Assembly (NCBI GenBank): GCA_027422505.1
Contig: JAPQWV010000018.1
Location: forward strand, 17,626,001-17,690,000
Direction: 5' to 3'
Origin: Craterostigma plantagineum
Taxonomy: Eukaryota > Streptophyta > Magnoliopsida > Lamiales > Linderniaceae
Length of the DNA: 64,000 nucleotides
The position numbers and the translations under genes were made by a program. Shown piece by piece: positions 11,909 to 20,778 of the stretch (its first letter is position 1; every line of letters begins with the position of its first letter). Under the pieces are notes generated by a model. It did no database searches, was not told where the DNA came from, and saw only the letters and a program-made list of their open reading frames with translations.

Positions 11909-13468
11909 CTAGTAATTAGTAGAACCGGTTGAGTTCCTGCATGCATTCCTGCAAGAACAGATAAAGTCCCTGGTACCCAAGTCTCTTTGGGTCCGGTTAG
12001 GGATTAGTACCTTAGGTATCCATACTTGGATTATCCTAATGTGTCTACCGGTTATAGGGTCAACAAGATATCTATATTTATTGTTCTTGTTTTGAGACCG
12101 GTTTTTGGGTCTTCTGTAGCCTTGTGTTCCTGATTTTGTATCGTGGGCATTCCCCCTTGGTTGTTGAGGTCTTCTTCTTCGTGAATCGTGGTTCACTCCG
12201 GTATTCCCCCTTGATTGTTGGGGTATTCCCTTCTGTGAAGTGTTTCTCACGTTATTCCCCCTTACTACCTGAGGTGTTGTCCTTGCGTAGGACATCGAGG
12301 GATTGTAGCTATGTCTCGCTCCAGTTTCCTTAAGCCTGTTCATAGGAACAACAGAGACAGGATTATAGTTTGTGGGACGAACAAAGTTGATCACCTTTGA
12401 GGTAGTTGGTTGTGTGGATGTCGTTGCCTCATCGATGTTAACTCTTTCGCTGTATCCAAGTCCGGTTCGGTCACCAGCATCACTTAAGGATTCTTGAAGA
12501 CATTGAAATGTCTCTGTTGACTTAGTCCATGACTGGACCAAGGCGGTTAACTTTTTGTTTTCTGAGGCATTCTTTTCAGCTGCCTCTTTGAGTTTGAGGT
12601 TTTCTTCCTCTAGATGAATCATCCTTTCAAAAAGAGATCCGGTATCTTCTTGCGCTGGTGCCTTTCCTTTTTCTGCCATTTTTAACTTCTCGTTTAGTTT
12701 CCAGTACTCATCAGCCATGTTCTGAAGAGCATCTAGAACTTCTTCATAGGTGAACTTATTTTCTGGATCTGATTGATCTCCCATCAGACAGATAAGTCCT
12801 GGTTCATTTCCGTGATTGCTCGGTTCATCCTCAAAGCTTGATTCATCGGAGTCGGTATCATCCCATCTGTGGGTGTCCTTATTAGCCGTGGAGATTTGTG
12901 CCTCCTTCCTCCTTAGGTGTTGGTTTCCCTCCTCTTTGGAGTCATTATCGGTTTTGAGTCCGGTCTTATCACATTTAAACCGAATGTTAGCATTATCGCT
13001 TAGTTCACTTTGCTTAACCTGTGTCATACTGAATGATTTTCCATCTTCCAGAGCTTCTGCTGGATTTTCCTTGAGCTCGCAGATTTCTTGGTTTTCGCCA
13101 AGTTGAACTAATTTGTTCCGTATTTCCTTAGCAGTCTTGCCCGTCATAACTTGTCTGAATATTTCTATGTCCAGAGTTTTGAATATAATATTTTTGGCAA
13201 CATTATCAAGATTTGTCTTTCGTCTTTCTTCTGCTGACAGCTCGTATCTTTCCTTCGGAACTTCTCTTGATTCGCTAGGATAAACAACATGTCTTACGTT
13301 GACTTTGTTGAACACGAACGGTCCATTTTCCAGTACATCGATCATTTCATCATCTTGCGCATAAAGGTAGGTCATCAACCTTATTTTCCACTCAAGAAAA
13401 TTTTCCCTGCTAAACATAAGAAGTTGATCTGAGAAAGTCATGGTTAGTATAGGAGAAATATCAAGCAA
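11909..13468 (-). CDS. Copia I Gag polyprotein, 519 aa, intact frame
   Basis: This is a capsid-like protein of copia type. The N-terminal third has the pattern F-S-R-E-N-F-L-E-W-K-I-R-L-M and an E-L-S-A-E-E-R-R-K segment as in DUF4219/UBN2 Gag proteins. An acidic middle (residues ~200-250) is followed by a Lys/Glu-rich coiled coil (~255-330). The Arg/Gln/Asn-rich tail has repeated G-(I/V)-P-Q-Q-like units and ends in YLVDPITGRHIRI and QVWIPK. In related copia elements that last motif lies just before protease; here about 30 unrelated residues and a stop follow, marking the pol deletion. No CCHC zinc knuckle is visible. The ATG ten codons downstream (MTFSDQ) is also a plausible start. Confidence 0.8.
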   Translation of the reverse strand: MLDISPILTMTFSDQLLMFSRENFLEWKIRLMTYLYAQDDEMIDVLENGPFVFNKVNVRHVVYPSESREVPKERYELSAEERRKTNLDNVAKNIIFKTLDIEIFRQVMTGKTAKEIRNKLVQLGENQEICELKENPAEALEDGKSFSMTQVKQSELSDNANIRFKCDKTGLKTDNDSKEEGNQHLRRKEAQISTANKDTHRWDDTDSDESSFEDEPSNHGNEPGLICLMGDQSDPENKFTYEEVLDALQNMADEYWKLNEKLKMAEKGKAPAQEDTGSLFERMIHLEEENLKLKEAAEKNASENKKLTALVQSWTKSTETFQCLQESLSDAGDRTGLGYSERVNIDEATTSTQPTTSKVINFVRPTNYNPVSVVPMNRLKETGARHSYNPSMSYARTTPQVVRGNNVRNTSQKGIPQQSRGNTGVNHDSRRRRPQQPRGNAHDTKSGTQGYRRPKNRSQNKNNKYRYLVDPITGRHIRIIQVWIPKVLIPNRTQRDLGTRDFICSCRNACRNSTGSTNY

Positions 13469-13472
13469 ACCC

Positions 13473-13484
13473 GCTCTGATACCA
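13473..13484 (-). other. Copia I primer-binding site (initiator Met tRNA type)
   Basis: GCTCTGATACCA on plus is TGGTATCAGAGC on the element strand, complementary to the 3' end of plant initiator methionine tRNA. Two bases separate it from the LTR end at 13487. It primes minus-strand DNA synthesis in most plant copia elements. Confidence 0.9.
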
Positions 13485-13486
13485 CT

Positions 13487-14619
13487 TGTTAGGATCAGTT
13501 TACGCGTTTAGAGGGGGGTGAATAAACGCTTGAAGCCTTTTTGGTAGTTAACCGGTTAGGGCTAATACCAGTGCTTGATTTTTCTCTGTGTGTTATTTGC
13601 AGAAGCTTGAAGGTCGGTTATGAATTAAAATCGATTATCAGTGTGAAGTGTTAGTGTGTGTGTGAACAAGGATGCCAGTTTGTTTCTGGAAGTTCGGAGT
13701 TAAATCTCCTACGTCTCCCCTTCTTCCTCGCGAGGAAGGTTCACTAGACTTCAGTTATACACTCACAGTACAACCTACCCGGCAGCCCTCAGCCTTATCT
13801 AGTGAATCCCTAGGCAGTCGTAAGATACAATCCACCTACTTCAACAGCTTTTTACAGTCCGTCGGAAAAAGAATAACTCACTTACTTAACCTAACCGGTT
13901 ATTGTAAAGTGAGGACAACACTTTCTAATTACTTGCTTTGTTTTTGAATCTCGTCTATTTGATTTCTCGTGGTTGTGTTGTTGTCTTCTTCAGTGTTTCT
14001 TCTATGATATATATACTTGTTCGTTGATGAAGAAGACCGTTGTGAAGTGGCTCCAAGTGCTGGACTGTGCATTAAATGCACTTTACCCAAAATGGGTACT
14101 TTCCGGTCTTGGCTGCAGTTCATACTGTCCCATTTGCTTTTTCCATTTTAAGCTTGGCTTGACTTCGACATGGCTCCTCATGGCAGCCTTGCATTAAACA
14201 CTTCATCAGAGGTTTTCATTATCCCGCCTTGCGTAAACTTGAATCTTTGTATACGTGGCACGTTGATAGCTGAACTCCGGTCTTGGCACTTGTTGGTCCG
14301 ATATCTGAGTTCTGGTCTTTGCTCATGGCAGGTCCGGTGTATGTATTTCGGTTTGAGGCACGTTTGTGACCTTCTTACTGATGTCCAGTCTTATGTTCTT
14401 CTGACTGATATCCGGTCTTTTCCACACATGTGATCTCCTGACTGGCATCCGGTCTTTTACACACATGTGATCTGCTGACTGGCATCCGGTCTTTTACACA
14501 CATGTGATCTGCTGACTGTCATCCGGTCTTTTAGTCTTCTTCTAACCGGTATACTTAATCAAGTTTAGACAATCACCAAAACTGTTTAATCTGAATTCCT
14601 TGATTCACGATTTCTAACA
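13487..14619 (-). repeat. Copia I 5' LTR (right copy)
   Basis: This is a 1133-bp LTR that is the partner of 8040-9187. It lacks the 15-bp duplication of that copy but has the same 37-bp tandem array. As the 5' LTR it would hold the promoter for leftward transcription of gag. Small plus-strand frames in both LTRs are translations of the repeat and not genes. Confidence 0.92.
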
Positions 14620-15063
14620 TGTTCCTTTATAACTAGGTTTTCGATATTATAATTGCAAAGTCGTTACATCGAGAATTAGTACTCTAGTAACATTTGCTTA
14701 CAAGAATTCTTTAGTTTTGATAATCTATCTGTTCCTTTCTCATAATTCTATTTAACATGAATATAATTCTTGAAATCCATATTACTAAGATCGAATTTCG
14801 CGAATCACCCCATAGTTCGAATTTCTATCTTTCGCGTTAATACTCCCTTTCGAAAATCTAATTCTTGTAACTATGCTTTCAAACATTCAATATCAATATT
14901 ATTCTTATTCTATAATTCCTCACTTTTGAACATATATTTTTATTTATTCCAACCTATTTATTTCATACCAATAACCTAAAATTTCATAGTCAAATATTTA
15001 TACCATCTATATGCATGCATGAAATTATGATGTCAAGTTTCGGTTTGGTTTCGGTTCCTGACA

Positions 15064-15470
15064 ATTTTTGCCCACTTTCCCAAATTATCCTACCTAATCC
15101 CTAGCCCCATTACATCCCAATGAAAGACCTTCTTGATTTGTACACTTAAGTCGCTATGTGAATACAATCCGATATGTTAGCAAGCTTATGGTAATATCGT
15201 TTCATAGTGTTGAGTTGAGCGAATACATGTATATCCCATAAATACTTTGAGCGCATTGAGAGACTCCATGTGAGAGCTGTTGATTTTTGTGGCGTTCAGA
15301 CTTTACTGGGATTGTCGAAAATTGATATGATTGTCTAGTGCTAAATGTTATGAATAATTGCTATCTCTAGGGCAAACTAATGTATATCTGTTACCTCCTT
15401 ATTAGAATGTTTGCATCTTCTATCTCGGGTAAATGCTTGAGGACAAGCACTGTTCAAGTGTGGGGGAATT
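15064..15470 (+). other. Athila A 3' region resumed, with PPT at 15456-15470
   Basis: After the ATTTT duplication the Athila 3' region resumes (CCCCATTACATCCCAATGAA is the lineage-typical phrase). It ends with GAGGACAAGCA and GTTCAAGTGTGGGGGAATT, the polypurine tract beside the LTR. No open frame of note is present, so any env-like gene is lost. Confidence 0.75.
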
Positions 15471-16850
15471 TGATAAGCTATTATTCTACGTATTTAGACA
15501 CCCGTAAACTTGCTTCACAATCGTTATTATACGTCCTAATGACCTTGAATAGTTTCATATATTTTAGGTTGGTGAATATTGGGCCCGAAGGAAGACAAAG
15601 AGGGCAAAGACAAGTAATAACATACTTAAGGCCCATGCTCATAATTGGAGCAGTTGTGATAAATTAAAAATCCAAGTTGGCAACTAAATGAAGCAGTCAC
15701 GATCAAAGAGAAGACTTGAGAACAAGAACAACTATCATCCAAACAACGCATCTTGCAATCCCACATCAAACGCGCACTGCTCAATGAAGGAAAAAATTAT
15801 AATCGACAAGATTTATCTTAAGACTACTGAAGATTTAGTCCGATGCTAAAGAAGGATTTTAAGATCACGTACGCGTGCTTAAGCCGACTCTATATCTCTG
15901 CGTTGGAAAAGGAAAACCACCTCACACATCTATAAAAGGAGGAAAGCACGAAGAGGCCTGAGGAGATTAGTTCTGCTACTTTCATCATTATTTTTTTTAT
16001 TTTATATTATGAGTGTGGCAGAGAGTCATAGCATCGAAGTGAATAGGATTGTTGTGTACTGGTATTGTTTCCTTTACCTTTATATTTTTGAGTCTGCCTG
16101 AGAGTTTGAGCGAGAGAGGACAGAGATCGAGTCTTCGATCATGGTGGAGACTTAGTAATCATGAGTCCTGGCGTTAGAATCAACGAGTCTGTTCTTGTCG
16201 TGTCATTCAGTTTGTTTTGGTTTTTTCAGTTTTCAGATTTTGTTGTGTGTGCAACTTTGGTTTCGTGTTGTTTGATAGTTCTAGATAAGTTAATTATTAT
16301 TTCTTCTGTCCAATCTCCTGTTAGTCTTTACTTTAATTTTCAAGACCATCCTCACCCTAAGATAGCTGAGAAATTCTTTTTTCTGTTACCTTTGATTTTC
16401 GTTGGATAAAGCGAAACATTTGAGGTGTTGCTCATGCGATAATCTACAAACAGGGTCTCAATACACGGTTGTAAGCTTACATTTATTCAGTTCAATATGC
16501 TAATTAATTTCATATACTCTTTGATTAATATGTGTAGCAACTATTATTTGATCATTGTTCGTTTCGATCTTCTCATGTACCGTTGCATCTAGACTTTGTC
16601 AACAAAACCAACCTTAATATTAATATTATTGTAAATATTATTATTATTAGTAGTAATATCATTACTATTAATATTATTGTTTATATTGTTATTATTATTA
16701 ATATTATTATTATTATTATTATTGTAGATTAAATTCTGAACTAGAAATAAATCAACCATTTTCCCTGTGGAGACGATCCTTACTTTCGCTATACTCATAT
16801 TAGTGAATAAGGTTATAAATTTTATTTTTGGGTGTTTACGACGCGACCAC
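15471..16850 (+). repeat. Athila A 3' LTR (right edge approximate)
   Basis: It starts TGATAAGCTATT right after the PPT. Near the end it has the lineage-typical block: CCCTGTGGAGACGATCC, then a weak TTTTTGGGTGTTTACGACGC. The exact last base is uncertain without a partner LTR. An ATT/AAT microsatellite lies at ~16617-16730. Confidence 0.7.
16617..16730. repeat. ATT/AAT microsatellite
   Basis: A run of imperfect ATT/TATTAT units lies within the Athila A LTR. The long Asn-rich frame on the minus strand is its translation and not a gene. Confidence 0.85.
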
Positions 16851-19337
16851 GCATACGTGACTATCGACTATGATGGCCCGCGTGCATGAAGTCTAACTTC
16901 TCGCCTCTAGACATTATTAACAGCGTTCTTAGTTAACTGTGAAAAGATGATGTTCTCTCCAAAGAACTCATTCCAAACTTGAGATTAGTTAGCCACTTTG
17001 ATGAAATCAAAATGCTTCTATTATCTCGCAATTTATTTAATTTTCCCGATCTTATCAGGATTTAAAATTTCTAACTTAACACATACACTAATCTCTAAGA
17101 AAAGTGATTATTTGTGAAGTTTACAAATTAATAGAAATTACCTTGGGCAAATACAATATTCTGTCCACAAACGTTAGTGCGGGTCAAACCCCAGGAAATT
17201 TATGACTCTTTTATTAATTCCTTGTGAAGGTTGATTTGTCACCTTTTGCTGATTTTACAAGATCCCCACGACTTTACACTGTCGTGTTTATTCGAACTTC
17301 GGCATGACCATATCAAAGAGACAATAAATTCTTCTTTATCAACTCAAAGTTGCGTTTGTTGTATTTGATTTCACAGTTTTAAATTTGGACAATTTTCAAT
17401 ACTATTTTTCAAACAGTTATTAAGTGCCAGCGAATTTATTCAAAAATAAAATCGCATACATTTATTCAAAATAATGTATTTAATAACCTTGTGGTAGTTT
17501 ATGGCAATTATGTAACTAAAACTGTGCCAAATTTAAGCAGAGAAATATTGACCTAATGTAATTATTTGGACACTTTGTCCACATTAACATTGATCATAAT
17601 CTCTCAATGCTGTAAACTCCCACTGGAATCTAGTACGTTCTAAACTCATAAGTGAGTATCATCTCAACTTATCTAGAATCTAGTGCGTTGTTTAAGAATA
17701 ATTAGTTTAAAAAACATACTATTCTAAATAGAAGGCCTTAAACTCAAAGTTTAGGTAAGTTCTGTTTCCTATGCCCCGCCCTTCGAAATACTTCTCCAAC
17801 CCAATTGGACCCTTCTAATACGTTCTTTTATTCTTTATGCATATTGGACCAGGCTTAATGAGTATCAAATATTGAGCTATCCAAGATTGCTCCTTCTATA
17901 GCTCATTTTATATAGTAATACTTTATGTCAACTTATGCCACAATGGCTAGTTGCAAAATTATTACTAAACGATCCATTTTACGAGAATATGCATTTTCGA
18001 AAAATCCATATTAGGACCATCCTTAGCTTGGATCAAAGTCATGTTGTTCAGTCCCACCGAACAATAAAGCAGCATACAAATATAATGGGTTTGTCAATCA
18101 TAACAGAAAGGAATATAATGCAGAAGACAACAATTATCGGGTTGAACGTGTTATTCGTCAGGCTCTGATAAGGACTTTTTCACTTGGCCTGACTCCCACT
18201 ATTTTTCTCAAAATCTCATTCTCCCGATGGAGATTTCGGAAACCTCGTTGATGGTTTCATAGTTGAGTTTCCTGCTCCGCAGAAATAAGCCTCAACCTAA
18301 CAGTTTGTTGGCCCATTAATCGGACCGCGCCGTGTCCCACACGAACCCATAGACGGCTTCGTGTCCCATACGTGCCCATCTCATGAGTGTTTCAACAACT
18401 TCGTCTAAGTGCGACCTATCAACGTCTGGCTCAATCCTAACATTTAGAAATTCCCGCCCGTAGGATAACACTTTATAAGGCGTGAATATGTTTCGGAGAG
18501 CGGCGTTTCAACAGTCACCCGAAATATCCACGACAAGAGCGAAATGTTTGGAGCCGATAACTCGGAACTAACCGCACACACACTCAAGTCGTATCAATAA
18601 CGAGCTTGACTTTAAATGTCTTAACGCACCCGAGCTGACAAGAACAAAATGTTTGCCGCAAATAACTCGGAACAAACCGTACGCACACTCAAGCCACAAC
18701 AGTTTCGAGCTTGATAGAAGACAGGAACCAAGCCCCTTTACTCACTTAGTATTTTGTCCAATGGGAGAATACATCTCTCATGCCAGCACTTAATAATGTG
18801 TGTAACGTCAAACAAACATGCACGAATCGAGGTAAACCTAGTTTGCCTACAAGACGACCAGCGTGGGCTATTTTTACTCTACTACATTTATTTTACAAAA
18901 AAACCATCTCTTCATTTTTTGGGTAACGCCATGTCTTCGAGCGATCTCCAAGTCCTCGAACGACTTCTTTTGTAGGCCTACTCATACGACCATCACATTT
19001 AAACTAATTTTTCTAAAAATTAATAAAGTACAAAACGGGGAAACCAGTTATCCCGGACAACTCGTATAATATCAAATAAAATACAACCCCAGAGGGACCT
19101 TGCCACCCTTACCATATCACCCGGAAATAGAGCCTAAGTCCACGCTGACGTCATTATCGTATCATACATACACAACATAAATAGGTATGCGATAACAAAT
19201 GCTCAAAGAAGCCGAAACGAAATTTGGGCTTGTCTTGGTCAGGCCCATTAGGGTTACTTATTGGGCTTAAACTATTTGAAGGCCCATTAGAGCTATTAAC
19301 ATGACCCAATCATTTAAAGTCCTAATATGAGTGGAAC
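16851..19337. other. Old non-coding repeat sequence, no gene seen
   Basis: No protein motif is visible on either strand. The stretch looks like LTR debris. Two ~75-bp imperfect direct repeats at 18534-18611 and 18640-18715 share AAATGTTTG, ATAACTCGGAAC, CACACTCAAG and CGAGCTTGA. Short frames here lack any recognisable family feature. Segments such as GGCCCATTAGGG near 19245 resemble plant LTR sequences. Confidence 0.5.
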
Positions 19338-20012
19338 TAGGGCTGTAAATGAGCCGAGCTCGAGCCGAGCTCGGCTCGTTTTCTGGGCTCGAGCTCGAGC
19401 TCGAGCCCTTACAGCTCGAGCCCTTACAGCCGAACTCGAGCTCGAGCTCGAGCTCGTCGAGCTTTTCAGCTCACGGCTCGAGCTCGAGCTCATTTGTAGC
19501 CTGATGAGCTCGAACTCGAGCTCGAGCTCACGAAGCTCGTCGAGCTCGAGCTCATTTGTAGCCTGATGAGCTCGAACTCGAGCTCGAGCTCACGAAGCTC
19601 GTCGAGCTCGAGCTCGAGCTCATTAATAAAAAATATTAAATTTATATAAATAATATAAATTAATATAAAAATACAAAATATATATATTTTTTTTTAAAAA
19701 ATCGAGATTTTTAGTAAAAAATTAGTAAAAATAATATAAGAATATAAAAGTTTTAAAAAAATCGAATTTTTTAAAAAAATAAAGAATAATATAAGTTATT
19801 ATTAAAATATAAAAATATAAAAAAATTAAAAAAAAAATAAAAAGCTCGCGAGCCTGTTCGCGAGCTTTCGAGCCACTATGTTTGGGCTCAAGCTCGAGCT
19901 CGACTTAAATGAGCTCGAGCTCGAGCTGCTCATTTTTGTCGAGCTTGAGCCGAGCTTTTATCGAGCCGGCTCGTCGAGCTCACGAGCCGGCTCGGCTCAT
20001 CTTTCACCCCTA
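19338..20012. mobile_element. Non-autonomous hAT-type element, 675 bp
   Basis: The left end TAGGGCTGTAAATGAGCCGA and right end (complement of TAGGGGTGAAAGATGAGCCG) are inverted repeats. The exact 8-bp duplication AGTGGAAC flanks them (19330-19337 and 20013-20020). The arms are built of GAGCTCGAGCTC words; the core 19620-19850 is nearly pure A+T. It has the same architecture as the 494-bp element at 7218 and similar terminal bases (TAGGG, then a GT/GG and AAT). It has no coding capacity. Confidence 0.82.
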
Positions 20013-20640
20013 AGTGGAACTGAGCCAAAACCTTATCGGCCCATCGGGATGTTCAAAGCAGCCCGGAACACAAAAACAACGCCACCGGCCCTTATCGCTA
20101 CTCCACCAAAGTCGGACTTCGCCATCACCGGAGTTTAAACCGGATCTATTGAACGTCATAGACCCGGTAAAAGTAATGTGTAATTTAACGCACGACAGGG
20201 GGCAGTCGCTCGTTTTTAAACTTTCGACGAGTCCCTCAAACTCGAATCGGAAGTCGTTGGCATCAAGGCTTCGCCCCAAGCCAACGATCCTCACTTTTCT
20301 CGTCATAGGTATCGCTGGAAATTTTCATTCAAACCACGTCTAACGTGTTTTACGCAGATCTACTCTAGCTAAATCTAAGCAATCTTTGTAAAGAATACCC
20401 TTAAACTCGTCTACAAGAGTAAAGTTATTATCCGCGAGGTGACAACCCCTACGGTTTGTCACCACGGCGCTGCAATACGCCGGACCGCTCGCAACAAGAC
20501 GATGTTCCGACCATGCGAGTGCTCGGTTTGCAAACTCGAACCGAGAACAACTCATGCTATGACGCTCGAGTGACTCAGTTATTTGCACAACTGAGATCAT
20601 TTCGGGTTCATTTATGTCATTTTTTTAAAACCAAGCATGG
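20013..20640 (-). other. Internal leader of a minus-strand LTR element (tentative)
   Basis: This segment lies downstream (on minus) of the PBS-like site at 20641. Minus-strand frames at 20600-20340 and 20306-20010 are short and show no known motif. It could be the 5' part of a non-autonomous LTR element or a decayed gag region. Nothing further can be supported. Confidence 0.3.
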
Positions 20641-20652
20641 CTCTGATACCAC
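20641..20652 (-). other. Primer-binding site and LTR edge, minus strand
   Basis: GCTCTGATACCA (TGGTATCAGAGC on minus) lies next to CTGTGGGGAACC. A TG/CA LTR edge therefore starts at ~20654 and its LTR extends rightward. This marks the 5' LTR/internal junction of an otherwise unidentified leftward element. Its far LTR copy was not found in the window. Confidence 0.5.
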
Positions 20653-20778
20653 TGTGGGGAACCCCGGGTTGAGATCGAATCCCGGGCGCAGCGGTAGTTT
20701 AAAAATTCCGTAAAGAGCCCCGGATCACTTGCACGACAATAAGGGTTTTCGAAGCTTACCCTCGTCCAGAAGATCCCA

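Larger units (their letters stand above)
8040..14619 (-). mobile_element. Copia I: gag-only Ty1/copia element with both LTRs
   Basis: Two long direct repeats (8040-9187 and 13487-14619) begin TGTTAGGATC and end TTTCTAACA. Read on the minus strand the internal region has PBS, gag and PPT in order. No protease, integrase, RT or RNase H motif is visible between gag and the PPT, so the element is non-autonomous. Flanks are TGTGT (8035-8039) and TGTTC (14620-14624), only a partial TSD match. The insertion lies inside solo LTR D. CCGGT-containing words are very frequent across LTR and interior. Confidence 0.9.
5620..15063 (-). mobile_element. Solo LTR D (gypsy-like, ~2.86 kb without its insertions)
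   Basis: On the minus strand the unit starts TGTCAGGAACCG (right edge 15063) and ends ACGGGGCGCTACA (left edge 5620), with TG...CA termini. Both sides are flanked by ATTTT (5615-5619 and 15064-15068), a perfect 5-bp target-site duplication. Athila A sequence continues on both sides. No PBS, PPT or internal domain belongs to it. It therefore looks like a solo LTR left by recombination between two LTRs. Copia I (8040-14619) and a hAT-type element (7218-7711) sit inside it. The visible own segments are 5620-7217, 7712-8039 and 14620-15063. Confidence 0.75.
1..16850 (+). mobile_element. Athila-type Ty3/gypsy element A (5'-incomplete, nested insertions inside)
   Basis: The order gag C-terminus, aspartic protease, RT, RNaseH, integrase, a non-coding 3' region, polypurine tract and a TGATAAGC... 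LTR is that of plant Athila/Tat gypsy elements. The phrases around GAGGACAA...AAGTGTGGGG and GGGAGGCAACC are typical of this lineage. The element begins before the window. Its own sequence is 1-5619 plus 15064-~16850; everything between is the solo LTR D with its own insertions. All coding domains carry stops or frameshifts, so it is dead. The right LTR edge is approximate because no left LTR is available for comparison. Confidence 0.85.

Noticed and set aside
19499..19545. CTGATGAG ... CGAAG pattern resembling a hammerhead ribozyme core, present twice
   Set aside because: The second core element reads CGAAG and not CGAAA, and no proper helix I/III with a cleavage triplet is visible. It arises from GAGCTC word repeats in the hAT-type element.
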